In this document: positions 38,076 to 46,676 of the stretch, piece by piece
Layout: each line of letters opens with the position of its first letter
How positions within the stretch are numbered: position 1 is the first letter of the stretch
Source: JBDHWI01 sp964590135
Lineage (GTDB): Bacteria; Chloroflexota; Anaerolineae; J036; Brachytrichaceae
Length of the DNA: 64,000 nt
Reading direction: 5' to 3'
Assembly (NCBI GenBank): GCA_964590135.1
Contig: CAZPVX010000001.1
Coordinates: forward strand, 1-64,000
Translations under genes and position numbers: made by a program
Notes under the pieces: model-generated
The model's database searches: none
What the model was told of the DNA's origin: nothing
Seen by the model: only the letters and a program-made list of their open reading frames with translations

Positions 38076-39518
38076 TCACTTGTACTTGTCGTAGATCAAC
38101 TGGCACGCAGCTTGCGTTTCCTTGACTGCATCGTCGATGCTCAAGTTGTCGACCACCACGCGCTGGATCATCCTGGGGATCGGGAAGTTGCTGGTGAATT
38201 CGTTGAAGGCAGGGTTGTTGACATCTGGGTAGGCCGGCGCCGTGCCATTCTGCGCCATGTCGAGCAAACCTACGTGAATCACACTGTCCTTGAACACTGC
38301 GAAGCCGAGTTGGTTCTTCAGCACCGGGCCATAGATGGCATTGGCATAGTACTGCTGCATGAATTCAGGATCAGCCAGATATGCCAACAAGTCTTTGGCA
38401 AGTTCCTTCTTGTCGCTCTTCACCGGAATGGCGCGCACATTCGGGCCATAGGGCTGGAGCGTCATCTTGGGGCCGGCGGGTAGGCCAGAGAATTTGCTGG
38501 CGGCCAACAGATCCGGGTCATTTTCCCGCAGATTGAGATACACGCTGCCGGGATTGGCGATGAATGCCGCCTCGCCGGCCTGAAATGCCTTGTTGTCGCC
38601 GGCGCCATCCCAGGTGGTTGCGCCCGGCGGGAAGAGACCCTTCTTGTACAGGCCGGTCACCCATTCCAGAAAGGTGCGCGTCTCGGGGCTGTCGATGGTG
38701 CAATTCTTGCCTTCGTCATCGGCAATGCGGCCGCCATACGTCTGCATGATGGTTTGCATCAAATTGCCGTCGCCCACGTTCGAAAGCGCGAAACCCATGC
38801 CAAACACCTTCGGCGGATCGTTTACCGCCTCAGCCATCTTGCCCAGCTCTTCCCATGTCTTTGGCGCTTCAGTAAAACCCTTCGCGCTGAGCAAGTCGTC
38901 GCGCCGGTTGATCAGGTTGCCGGACAGACCAAATGGGATGCCCCAGATATTGCCGCCATACACCTTGGGATCGACAGACGCCGCGGCAGAATCCAACCAG
39001 CCGCCGTTGTCGTCGCCGATTTTCTTGAAGATGTCATCCAGCGGCTCAAGCTGGCCGTTCTTGGAAAGTGTCTGCATCAGTCCAGTGCCCATGTCGAGCG
39101 CGTCGGGCATGGCGCCAGATTCCACCGCCGCCGAGACCTTGGCCACTGTCTCGTTTTGATTGATCATCACCACGTCGACTTCGACGCCCTTCTCCTTGCC
39201 CCACTGCTTGATGCGATCCTCAAGCATTTTATTGGCGACGTCGGAGAAGATCAGGCCGCCCCAGTAGGTGAAACGCCCCGGCGCAGGTGTGGGCGCCGGC
39301 GGGATGGGGGTGTTGGTCGGCGCAGCAGCTGCGTCGGCCGTCGGCGCGCTTGTTGCTGCCGGAGCCTCAGTCGCCGCCGGCGCGCTTGTTGCCGCCGGCG
39401 CAGCTGGCGCGGCCGGCGGGGCGGTTGCACATGCAGCCAAAAGCAACGTTGCAACCATCGGCATCGCCAGCCATCTCATACGCCGGCGTGCATTTTCGGA
39501 ACGCTGTCGAACTTGCAT
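38076..39518 (-). CDS. Sugar-type ABC solute-binding lipoprotein
   Basis: A 480-residue extracytoplasmic binding protein. The signal peptide ends in LLLAACAT (lipid Cys near residue 27), and a linker of about 45 residues rich in Ala, Pro and Thr follows. The remainder is a family 1 fold (FTYWGGLIFSDVANKMLEDRIKQWGKEKGVEVDVV, QAGEAAFIANPGSVYLNL). AGGAGG sits eight bases before the ATG at 39518, although the frame stays open far upstream. It delivers substrate to the two downstream permeases. No ATPase gene is present, so a shared MsmK/UgpC-type ATPase elsewhere is expected. Confidence 0.9.
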   Translation of the reverse strand: MQVRQRSENARRRMRWLAMPMVATLLLAACATAPPAAPAAPAATSAPAATEAPAATSAPTADAAAAPTNTPIPPAPTPAPGRFTYWGGLIFSDVANKMLEDRIKQWGKEKGVEVDVVMINQNETVAKVSAAVESGAMPDALDMGTGLMQTLSKNGQLEPLDDIFKKIGDDNGGWLDSAAASVDPKVYGGNIWGIPFGLSGNLINRRDDLLSAKGFTEAPKTWEELGKMAEAVNDPPKVFGMGFALSNVGDGNLMQTIMQTYGGRIADDEGKNCTIDSPETRTFLEWVTGLYKKGLFPPGATTWDGAGDNKAFQAGEAAFIANPGSVYLNLRENDPDLLAASKFSGLPAGPKMTLQPYGPNVRAIPVKSDKKELAKDLLAYLADPEFMQQYYANAIYGPVLKNQLGFAVFKDSVIHVGLLDMAQNGTAPAYPDVNNPAFNEFTSNFPIPRMIQRVVVDNLSIDDAVKETQAACQLIYDKYK

Positions 39519-39732
39519 TTCGTTTTCCTCCTGATAAATAGGAACCCCAACAGATGAAGACGACTTCATCCAAAACGAGACGACAAGGGAGCGCTCTTCA
39601 GTTGATGACGTGCAGCGCTGTGACAACCATATTCTGCGATGTAGCTTCGATTTATAGGGGTTGATTGCGTGAAATGCAAATGGGCAAAGGCAGTCACCAT
39701 CCATGTCCCCAGACGCCAAAACAAAATAGACA

Positions 39733-39761
39733 TTGACAACTCTTCTCGAAGTCGCTAATAT
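39733..39761 (+). promoter_or_regulatory. Promoter of the SAM-riboswitch operon
   Basis: TTGACA (39733-39738) and TAATAT (39756-39761) are 17 bases apart. Transcription would start near 39768, about 25 bases before the aptamer. Confidence 0.75.
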
Positions 39762-39792
39762 TTCGCCCCAAGTTAAGAACGTTCGTAGCACA

Positions 39793-39888
39793 CTCTTATC
39801 CAGAGAGGTTGAGGGACCGGCCCGTTGAAACCTCGGCAACCTGTAACACAAGGTGCCAATTCCGGCAGCAAAAACTGGCAGATGAGAG
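39793..39888 (+). promoter_or_regulatory. SAM-I riboswitch (S-box) aptamer
   Basis: The sequence holds the invariant S-box blocks in order: CTCTTATCCAGAGAGG, TGAGGGACCGGCCC, TGAAACCTCGGCAACC, AGGTGCCAATTCC and GGCAGATGAGAG. A factor-independent terminator follows at 39914-39952. S-adenosylmethionine binding should switch off the DUF4395/gamma-family PLP enzyme operon downstream. Confidence 0.97.
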
Positions 39889-39913
39889 CGCGCCAACAGC
39901 ACAGCCTGTTATC

Positions 39914-39952
39914 GCCCTCTTGCCCAGTGATGCAAGAGGGTGTTTTGTTTTT
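39914..39952 (+). terminator. Terminator of the SAM riboswitch expression platform
   Basis: CCCTCTTGC (39915-39923) pairs with GCAAGAGGG (39932-39940) and is followed by a T-rich run. It lies 42 bases before the DUF4395 start codon. Confidence 0.9.
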
Positions 39953-39993
39953 CCGAGTGTGCGTTTGAAAAAGCTTTGCAGGCAAAGGAGAAC

Positions 39994-40446
39994 ATGAGCA
40001 AGCCGAATGAAAACTGTGTCGATGGCATTCCACTGCCAATTGTGCGATTGAACCGCGTGGTGTTGGTGAGCGGCGTCGTCATTGCATTCCTGTTGCAAGC
40101 GCCAATCATCATCGCGGCGCTGTTCGTGGTGATCGCGCCGGCGGCGATCTGGGGCCGGCGCGCCTCGCTGATCTACAAGCTAGGCAGCAGGGTATTTGCC
40201 AGACAGAACGCAACTGCGGAGAAGGAAGACTTTCGTCTGCAACGCTTCAACAACACGATCGCCGCGATCATGCTGGGCGGCGCGACCATTGCCTTCCTGC
40301 TCAACGCATGGGCAATTGGCTGGATCCTGTCGTTCGGCGTTGCAGCGGCGGCGTTGGTGGCGCTGCTTGGCTTTTGCGTGGGCTGCTTTTTGTACTACCA
40401 GTTTCGCCTGCAACGCACGCGCCTGTTTGGCGCTGCCAAGTCATGA
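39994..40446 (+). CDS. DUF4395-family membrane protein
   Basis: A 150-residue protein with two helix pairs (about residues 25-55 and 90-132), resembling the DUF4395 family. It starts MSKPNENCVDGIPLPIVRLNRVVL. Both the early Cys and the N-R motif recur in the family as I know it. AAAGGAG lies shortly before the ATG. It is the first gene under the SAM riboswitch and overlaps the next gene by four bases, so a role in sulfur or methionine metabolism is implied; the biochemical function is unknown. Confidence 0.8.
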   Translation: MSKPNENCVDGIPLPIVRLNRVVLVSGVVIAFLLQAPIIIAALFVVIAPAAIWGRRASLIYKLGSRVFARQNATAEKEDFRLQRFNNTIAAIMLGGATIAFLLNAWAIGWILSFGVAAAALVALLGFCVGCFLYYQFRLQRTRLFGAAKS

Positions 40447-41651
40447 GCGCTTATCAGCTCAGCACCCGCATCGTCCACGCCGGCGAGCGCACTCCTGGCG
40501 CGCAGGGCTTCACCCCCACCAGCGCGCCCATCCACACCAGCACCACATTTCTGTATCCGTCGGCTGAGGCGCTGGATGAGGCATTCGTCGCCGGCGGCGA
40601 TCAGGTCACCTACTCTCGGTGGGGCAACCCCACCGTGCAATCGCTCGAAGCGCTGATGGCCGATCTCGAAGGCGGTCGCGGCGCCATCGCCACCGGCTCC
40701 GGCATGTCGGCGCTGTATGTGGCGCTGCTGGCTGCCGGCACCCCGCGCGGCGCAAGCGAGCCGCATCCACGCCATATCCTCGCCTCAAGCGATCTGTATG
40801 GCACCACCGAAACTCTGCTGCGCGACTTCTTCAAGGCGCAGAGTATCGGCGTGACACACATCGACATGAGCGACGTGAAGGCGGTGAAGGCGGCCATCGA
40901 TGAGATTGAGCCGGATGTGGTGCTGCTGGAATCGCTCTCGAACCCGCTGCTGAAGTGGGCCGACGTGGAAGCCATCACTGCGCACGCGCACAAAGTCGAC
41001 GCCCGCGTGATTGTGGACGCGACGCTGGCCACGCCGGCGCTCTTCCGCCCCATCGAACACGGCGCAGACCTGGTGGTGCATAGCGCGACGAAATACCTGA
41101 GCGGCCACGCCGACGCGATGGGCGGCATCGTGGTCGCGCGCGCCAGCCTCGTGCTGGACACTGCGCGCAAGTATGCGGTGCAGATTGGCACCGTGCTGGG
41201 GCCGTTTGAAGCGCGTCTGATCTCGCGCGGCATCCGCACGCTTGGCCTGCGCATGAGACAGCACTGCGCCAATGCAATGCGCGTGGCAAAGGCGCTGCAA
41301 GCACAGCCGAAGATCGGGCGCGTGATCTACCCCGGGCTGCCGGATCACCCACAGCACCTGCTGGCATCGCTGAACACATGCGGACAATTCAGCGGCATGG
41401 TGTCGTTCGAACTCGCCGAGGCAACGCGCGAGGCAGCATTTGCATTCATGAACAGGCTGAAACTGATTTTGCCGGCGACCAGCCTGGGTGACATCTACTC
41501 GCTCATCACCTATCCGCCGCTATCCTCGCACCGTGAGCTCACCGCCGGGGAGCGCGCCGCGCACGGCATCAGCGATGGGCTGCTGCGGCTATCGGTGGGG
41601 ATCGAGGACGCCGGCGACATCATCGCCGACATCGAACAGGCGCTGGGTTAG
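40443..41651 (+). CDS. Cys/Met metabolism PLP enzyme (cystathionine gamma-synthase/lyase or methionine gamma-lyase family)
   Basis: A 402-residue gamma-family PLP enzyme. The phosphate-binding block is ATGSGMSALYVALLAAG, and the pyridoxal lysine is in VHSATKYLSGHADAMGG near residue 213. The substrate-side segment YSRWGNPT is typical. SAM-riboswitch control suggests a biosynthetic step towards methionine or homocysteine, such as cystathionine gamma-synthase or an O-acyl-homoserine sulfhydrylase, rather than catabolic lyase action. The exact reaction cannot be fixed by inspection. Confidence 0.88.
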   Translation: MSAYQLSTRIVHAGERTPGAQGFTPTSAPIHTSTTFLYPSAEALDEAFVAGGDQVTYSRWGNPTVQSLEALMADLEGGRGAIATGSGMSALYVALLAAGTPRGASEPHPRHILASSDLYGTTETLLRDFFKAQSIGVTHIDMSDVKAVKAAIDEIEPDVVLLESLSNPLLKWADVEAITAHAHKVDARVIVDATLATPALFRPIEHGADLVVHSATKYLSGHADAMGGIVVARASLVLDTARKYAVQIGTVLGPFEARLISRGIRTLGLRMRQHCANAMRVAKALQAQPKIGRVIYPGLPDHPQHLLASLNTCGQFSGMVSFELAEATREAAFAFMNRLKLILPATSLGDIYSLITYPPLSSHRELTAGERAAHGISDGLLRLSVGIEDAGDIIADIEQALG

Positions 41652-41715
41652 CGTTGTGATCTTTGCCTTCGTTCTCCAGAACAGAGAGCGAGATGCAGAT
41701 TACAATCTCTGCCCC

Positions 41716-42594
41716 ATGTCGTCCGCCGGCGTTTCACTGCTCATTCGCCTCGCGCTGGGACTGTTGCTCAGCATATGCATCGGCACACTGGCGCGCCGGC
41801 GTGGGTCGCTTGCGCCCAGCGGCGTGTGGGGCGCTATCATTACGGGCACGCTGATCTTCGGCTTTGGCGGCTGGGGCACCGGCTTGCTGCTGATCGCCTT
41901 CTTCGTCTCATCGTCGTTGCTCAGCCATTTCAAGCAGCGCGACGCGCAGAAGCAGCGCGCCGCACAGGCATTTGACAAGGGCAGCCAACGCGACCTGTGG
42001 CAGGCGCTGGCGAACGCCGGCGCGGCAAGCGGGCTGGCAGTGCTGGGGGGCATTGCAGCCATATGCAACGATGCGCTGACGGCAGCAGTGCTGTTCGCTG
42101 GTATGGCCGGCGCGCTGGCCGCAGCCAACGCCGATACCTGGGCCACCGAGTTGGGCGTGCTGAGCAAAACGCCGCCGCGATCGATCACGAATCTGCGCAA
42201 ATCGGTTGCGCCCGGCACGAGTGGCGGCATCACTGGCGCCGGCACACTGGCTGCATTGGCCGGCGCAAGCCTCATCGCTGCGCTGCATTGCATGTTCACC
42301 CTGCTGGGCTGGAATGCGGTTGCAGCGCCGGCAAGCTCCGCGCTTTTGATTGCAGTGGCGCTGGGCGGAGTTGCCGGCGCGCTATTCGACAGTCTGCTTG
42401 GCGCGACGGTGCAGGCAATGTATTTCAGCGAGCAGCGAATGAAAGAGACAGAGAAGCCGCGTGAGAAAGACGGCAGTTGGAACAAACCCTTGCGCGGTTG
42501 GCGCTGGCTCACCAACGACTGGGTTAACGCCATCTCCACGCTCTTCGGCGCAACCATCGCCATGGCACTCACCCTGTTAACCAACGGCAAATGA
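41716..42594 (+). CDS. DUF92-family membrane protein
   Basis: A 292-residue protein with about six helices of the DUF92 (TIGR00297) family, known in plants as VTE6-like phytyl-phosphate kinases. Characteristic segments are LARRRGSLAPSGVWGA near residue 25, AANADTWATELGVLSKTPPRSIT near residue 137 and TNDWVNAISTLFGA near the end. In bacteria a prenyl-phosphate kinase role is plausible, not proven. A TACAAT box ends nine bases before the ATG at 41716. Confidence 0.82.
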   Translation: MSSAGVSLLIRLALGLLLSICIGTLARRRGSLAPSGVWGAIITGTLIFGFGGWGTGLLLIAFFVSSSLLSHFKQRDAQKQRAAQAFDKGSQRDLWQALANAGAASGLAVLGGIAAICNDALTAAVLFAGMAGALAAANADTWATELGVLSKTPPRSITNLRKSVAPGTSGGITGAGTLAALAGASLIAALHCMFTLLGWNAVAAPASSALLIAVALGGVAGALFDSLLGATVQAMYFSEQRMKETEKPREKDGSWNKPLRGWRWLTNDWVNAISTLFGATIAMALTLLTNGK

Positions 42595-42638
42595 CTGGCG
42601 GCTTATTACCGCCTATCGATCAAACATCATCAACCATC

Positions 42639-44087
42639 ATGTCCATCCACACACCCGACTGGGTCAAGCACGCCATCTTCTACCAGATCTTTCCAGATCG
42701 CTTTGCCAGCAGCAATCAAGTCAAAAAACCAGACAACCTGGAACCCTGGGATTCGAAACCGACAATCTATGGTTTCAAGGGTGGCGATTTGCTCGGCATC
42801 GCTGAGCATCTCGACTATCTGCAAGATCTCGGCATCAACGCGATCTACCTCAATCCGATCCTGCAATCGACCGCCAATCATCGCTACCACACGCAAGACT
42901 ACTTCCGCGTCGATCCGATTTTGGGCGGCGACGATGCCCTCAGGAAGCTGCTCGACGCGGCGCATGCGAAGGGCATTCGCATCATCATCGACGGCGTGTT
43001 CAACCATGCCAGTCGCGGCTTCTACCAGTTCAATCATGCGCTGGAGAATGGCGCCAATTCGCCGTATCTGGACTGGTTTCACATTCATGGTTTTCCGCTG
43101 CATGCCTACGAGGGCAAGCACAGCTACGACGCATGGTGGGGCAACCCGGCGCTGCCGAAGTTGAACACCAACACGCCGGCGGTGCGCGAGTTCATCTTCG
43201 ATGTCGCCGAACACTGGGTCAAGTTTGGCTGTGACGGCTGGCGGCTGGATGTGCCGGCGGAGATCGACGATGACGACTTCTGGCGCGCATTTCGCCAGCG
43301 CGTGAAAGCCATCAACCCAGACGCCTACATCGTTGGCGAAATCTGGCACGAGGCGCAGCGCTGGCTGAAAGGCGACCAGTTCGACGCAGTGATGAACTAC
43401 ATGTTCACCAAGGCCTGCATCGGCTTCTTCGTTAGTGAGAAGATCGATCACAACCTCACTTCAAACCTTGATCCTTTGCCGGCGCTCGATGCATCAGGCT
43501 TTGCCTACGCGTTGAATTCGACACTCGGCCTGTACGACTGGCAGATCAACTGCGCGCAGATGAACCTGCTCGACAGCCACGACACTGCGCGGTTCCTCAC
43601 GATTGCAAAAAACGACCAGGCTGCGTTGAAACTGGCTGCGCTGTGCATGTTTACCTTCCCTGGCGCGCCGAACGTGTATTACGGCGACGAGATCGGCATG
43701 GCCGGCGGGCGCGATCCCGATTGCCGGCGCGCATTTCCCTGGGATCAAAGCGCATGGAATCACGACATGCTCGATCACTTCAAGGCTTGCATCGCCTTGC
43801 GCAACCAGCACTGCGCCCTGCGCGACGGCAGCTTCCGCGTCGTGCACGCAAAGGGCAAATGTGTGGTGTACATGCGTGAAAAGGGTGACGAAAAACTCAT
43901 TGTTGCGCTAAACTCTGGCTCGGCCGCCGCGACGATCGACATCGCCACGCGCGACCTGTTGCACGACGGCGCCATCCTCGATGTTGTCCTCGGCAAGCCC
44001 CATCAGTATGTCCTGCAAGCAGGACAGTTGGAGGGCTTGGCGATTCCTAAGCGAGCCGGCGTCGTCTTGAAAGTAACGAAGGAATGA
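42639..44087 (+). CDS. GH13 alpha-amylase-family hydrolase (neopullulanase/cyclomaltodextrinase-like)
   Basis: A 482-residue glycoside hydrolase without a signal peptide, so cytoplasmic. The four GH13 regions are clear: DGVFNH, GWRLDVPAE with the nucleophile Asp, VGEIWHE with the acid/base Glu, and LDSHDT. The start VKHAIFYQIFPDRFASS is typical of neopullulanase and cyclomaltodextrinase, but the N-terminal starch-binding domain of those enzymes is absent. It likely degrades maltodextrins, fitting the glycogen synthase at 31 kb. Start at ATG 42639. Confidence 0.88.
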   Translation: MSIHTPDWVKHAIFYQIFPDRFASSNQVKKPDNLEPWDSKPTIYGFKGGDLLGIAEHLDYLQDLGINAIYLNPILQSTANHRYHTQDYFRVDPILGGDDALRKLLDAAHAKGIRIIIDGVFNHASRGFYQFNHALENGANSPYLDWFHIHGFPLHAYEGKHSYDAWWGNPALPKLNTNTPAVREFIFDVAEHWVKFGCDGWRLDVPAEIDDDDFWRAFRQRVKAINPDAYIVGEIWHEAQRWLKGDQFDAVMNYMFTKACIGFFVSEKIDHNLTSNLDPLPALDASGFAYALNSTLGLYDWQINCAQMNLLDSHDTARFLTIAKNDQAALKLAALCMFTFPGAPNVYYGDEIGMAGGRDPDCRRAFPWDQSAWNHDMLDHFKACIALRNQHCALRDGSFRVVHAKGKCVVYMREKGDEKLIVALNSGSAAATIDIATRDLLHDGAILDVVLGKPHQYVLQAGQLEGLAIPKRAGVVLKVTKE

Positions 44088-44166
44088 ACAGCGAAGGCAC
44101 AATACCCAAACGCAAGCCAGGGGTTGAGCCGGGCTGTGCGACCATGTGCGTCGTCTAGTCGCAAGG

Positions 44167-44194
44167 CCTGACAGATTCCCGGAATCCTGTCAGG
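44167..44194. repeat. CCTGACAG-type hairpin
   Basis: CCTGACAGATTCC pairs with GGAATCCTGTCAGG, 80 bases after the amylase stop. The arm matches those at 46598 and 53235. It probably serves as a terminator or repeat element. Confidence 0.6.
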
Positions 44195-44271
44195 TCTTGA
44201 TGATGAACTCCAACGCGCTTCGCGAGTCGCTCGGTCTGGCCTGCCCTGGCTTATCCATAGGCAGGTGAGCG

Positions 44272-45633
44272 ATGACCGAGTTGACCCGCGATACGGTTGA
44301 GACCGCCCTCGACCACGTGCGCGAAGCGCTTGACCGCAACGATATTGCCGCGGCCATCACCGCGCTTGAGAAACTGAAGCAGGAAGATCAGGTCGAAGTC
44401 TTCGACGAGTTGGATGTTGAAGATCAGGCCGAACTGTTGCCGCGCCTCGACCCCGAGACGGCAGCAGACATTGTCGTCGAGCTGGATCAAAAAGATCAGG
44501 CTGAGATTGCCGGGCGCGTGGATGACGCGGTGCTGGCCGACATTCTCGACGAGATGGAGCCTGACGATGCGGCGGACGTGATTGGCGATCTGCCGGAGCA
44601 GCGCCAGGAGCGTGTGCTGGCCGAGATGGAAGATGCCAGTGATGTGCGCCCGCTGCTGATCCATCCCGACGAAAGCGCCGGCGGTCTGATGACCACCAGC
44701 TTCCTTACGCTGCGGCCCGGCATGACGGCCCAGGAAGCCATCGACGCATTGCGCGACTGGCACCCCGACGACGAGATGCCGTACTACCTCTTCGTCATCG
44801 ACCGTGAGCGCAAACTGGTGGGTGTGGTGTCGTTGCGGCAATTGCTGGTGGCGCCGCCGAGCAAACTGATCAGCCAGATCATGAGTCATGAGGTCATCAC
44901 TGTGCAAGTCGGCACCGACCAGGAAACGGTTGCCAACCTGATCAAGAAGTACGACTTCCTCGCCATGCCGGTGGTCGATGCGCAGAACCGCCTGGTCGGC
45001 ATCATCACGGTCGATGACATTGTCGATGTGATCGAAGAGGAGGCGACGGAAGACGTATATCGCCTGGGCGGCGTGCCAGATGAAGAGCGGGTGTGGAGTC
45101 CAATCGGGTTTTCCTTGCGCAAGCGCCTGCCCTGGCTCTACATCAACCTTGGCACCGCATTCCTGGCAGCGTGGGTGGTCAGCCTGTTTGAAGGGACTAT
45201 TGCAAAGGTGGCAATTCTGGCTGCGATGCAGAGCATCGTAGCCGGCCAGGGCGGCAACGCAGCTACGCAGCGCATCACCATCATCGTGCGCAGCCTGGCG
45301 CTGGGCGAGGCCGAACTGAAAGATGCCTGGCGTGTAATCGCCAAGGAGTCGCTGGTGGGTTTGTTGCAGGGGCTGGCCATTGCGTTGTTGGTGGGCAGTG
45401 GTGTGGCCGTCTGGCAGAGTAACGCAGCGCTGGGTTTCGTGGTCGGCGCGGCGATGATGGGTAATCTGATTGTGGCCGGGTTGGCCGGCGCCGCTGTGCC
45501 ATTTGCGTTGAAGGCGCTGAAAATCGATCCTGCGCTGGCTTCCGCCGTCATCGTCACCACCTTCACTGATTGCTGCGGCTTTGCCTTCTCCCTCGGCCTG
45601 GCGACGATCTTGCTCAACTACTTGCAAATTTGA
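44272..45633 (+). CDS. mgtE: MgtE-type magnesium transporter/channel
   Basis: A 453-residue protein with the MgtE layout: N-terminal helical domain (about 1-130, repeats such as ETAADIVVELDQKDQAEIAGRV), tandem CBS domains (about 135-260) and five helices. The pore segment is VVTTFTDCCGFAFSLGLATIL, where TD is conserved in the family. The N and CBS domains close the channel when internal magnesium is high. The start at 44272 has AGGCAGGTGAG upstream. I do not see a classical magnesium riboswitch in the 184-base leader. Confidence 0.93.
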   Translation: MTELTRDTVETALDHVREALDRNDIAAAITALEKLKQEDQVEVFDELDVEDQAELLPRLDPETAADIVVELDQKDQAEIAGRVDDAVLADILDEMEPDDAADVIGDLPEQRQERVLAEMEDASDVRPLLIHPDESAGGLMTTSFLTLRPGMTAQEAIDALRDWHPDDEMPYYLFVIDRERKLVGVVSLRQLLVAPPSKLISQIMSHEVITVQVGTDQETVANLIKKYDFLAMPVVDAQNRLVGIITVDDIVDVIEEEATEDVYRLGGVPDEERVWSPIGFSLRKRLPWLYINLGTAFLAAWVVSLFEGTIAKVAILAAMQSIVAGQGGNAATQRITIIVRSLALGEAELKDAWRVIAKESLVGLLQGLAIALLVGSGVAVWQSNAALGFVVGAAMMGNLIVAGLAGAAVPFALKALKIDPALASAVIVTTFTDCCGFAFSLGLATILLNYLQI

Positions 45634-45744
45634 CCTTAAGTGATTGGCGTATTGCATGATTGTGCCATTGCAGACGCAGCGCTGCCACATGGCGCAAATC
45701 CCGCAATCCCCAATTTAGAACGCTTGTGCTACACTTTCATCGCC

Positions 45745-46158
45745 ATGACGATCAAAGAGCGAAGCCAGGATTTGAACATGGTCGTCGAGTTGGTGCGCGA
45801 GCATCTCTTCGAGCATCTTGACGACAGTGAACTGTGCAAGGACATGTGCGCTGTGATCGCAATCAACTTGCGGCGCGTGCATGACGACACCGAGAAGAGT
45901 GCCAACGCATGGGACAAGCGCACGTTTCATTCCAAGGCTGACGAGTTGCGACGCGACATGGCGTGGGCCATGCCAATGTCGCAAGTCGCCGAAGCGCTGG
46001 CCTACTCGTCACGGCGCTTCAGCGGCGATGATGCCGATCAGCTGCTCTCGCTGCTGCCGGAAGAATTGGACATGCCGAAGCGGACGCGGTTCAAGAACAT
46101 CGAGATGGTGCGCGGAGCCGCCGGCGCTGCCCGCCACACCCTGTTAAAAAAGAAGTGA
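45745..46158 (+). CDS. Uncharacterised helical protein, 137 residues
   Basis: I do not recognise this soluble, charged, mostly helical protein (TIKERSQDLNMVVELVREHLFEHL, MSQVAEALAYSSRRF). It has two early cysteines (LCKDMC) and a basic C-terminus ending in KKK, and no signal peptide. A TACACT box ends nine bases before the ATG at 45745, suggesting a leaderless message. It stands alone between mgtE and the tiny minus-strand gene at 46255. Confidence 0.7.
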   Translation: MTIKERSQDLNMVVELVREHLFEHLDDSELCKDMCAVIAINLRRVHDDTEKSANAWDKRTFHSKADELRRDMAWAMPMSQVAEALAYSSRRFSGDDADQLLSLLPEELDMPKRTRFKNIEMVRGAAGAARHTLLKKK

Positions 46159-46208
46159 GGCAGGATCGCTTGGAGTTGCCTGCCCTTCAAACCATTGCGA
46201 AGAAAAAC

Positions 46209-46236
46209 AAAACAACCACCCGCAAGGGTGGCTGTT
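46209..46236 (-). terminator. Terminator of the 16-codon gene
   Basis: AACAACCACCC and GGGTGGCTGTT form an 11-base stem (one mismatch) around GCAA, followed on the minus strand by a T-rich run. It starts 19 bases after the small gene's stop codon and may also end the convergent 45745 gene. Confidence 0.82.
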
Positions 46237-46254
46237 TCGCGCGCCGTGGCCGTT

Positions 46255-46305
46255 CTAGCGAATCGCCAGAGGTGAAGCCACGGCGCTGAGTTTCGTACTA
46301 CTCAT
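46255..46305 (-). CDS. Candidate 16-residue peptide MSSTKLSAVASPLAIR
   Basis: This is a tiny frame with unusually strong context. GGAGGTGAT, nearly the full anti-16S complement, sits nine bases (from GGAGG) before the ATG, and an intrinsic terminator follows the stop codon closely. A TATACT-like -10 box lies about 70 bases upstream. A shorter alternative starting four codons earlier in another frame (M-S-H-E) shares the same site. The product matches nothing I know. It may be a real microprotein, a leader peptide or part of a small RNA. Confidence 0.45.
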   Translation of the reverse strand: MSSTKLSAVASPLAIR

Positions 46306-46597
46306 GTGACATCACCTCCATTAAAAAGATAGCGGGACAAAATGGGTGCCGTCGCCGGCGAACCAATGGCGGGAGTATATACGAGATTTCTGAAAACCAA
46401 AGGGTGTTTAGAAATGACAAAAGCCAAGGGTTCCCCTCATCCCAAATGCAGCCGCCTGAGCTCAACGACCACAGGGCTGCGATCGGGAGCGTGCGCATGA
46501 ATTGGCGCACTTGCATAAATTGCGCACCGTCGAACCGTGATATAGTTTCCGCCCTAAACGCGCCGCGAGGCGGCGTGCTTTCCGCTCTTGTCAAGAG

Positions 46598-46634
46598 ACC
46601 TGACGGGCGCCGCATGGGGCTTGTCAGGTTTTTT
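46598..46634 (+). terminator. Intrinsic terminator/attenuator in the rpsF leader
   Basis: ACCTGAC (46598-46604) pairs with GTCAGGT (46623-46629), followed by six T. It lies 43 bases before the rpsF start and after a TATAGT-type promoter near 46542, so it could attenuate rpsF-ssb transcription. The intervening 290 bases from 46306 otherwise hold only promoter-like sequence. Confidence 0.65.
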
Positions 46635-46676
46635 GTGGCATGGGCAGCGTATACCGTGGAAAGGAGTACCGAAAGA

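Noticed and set aside
44088..44271. Possible magnesium-sensing riboswitch before mgtE
   Set aside because: No M-box blocks are recognisable; the only clear structure is the CCTGACAG-type hairpin.
44251..45690. 479-codon minus-strand frame opposite mgtE
   Set aside because: MgtE on the plus strand has all family domains; the reverse frame is His/Gln-rich with no motif.
46298..46615. 105-codon minus-strand frame ending in MSHE
   Set aside because: It crosses the promoter and terminator regions of rpsF and has no protein-like pattern; only its last codons share the good Shine-Dalgarno used by the 16-codon frame.
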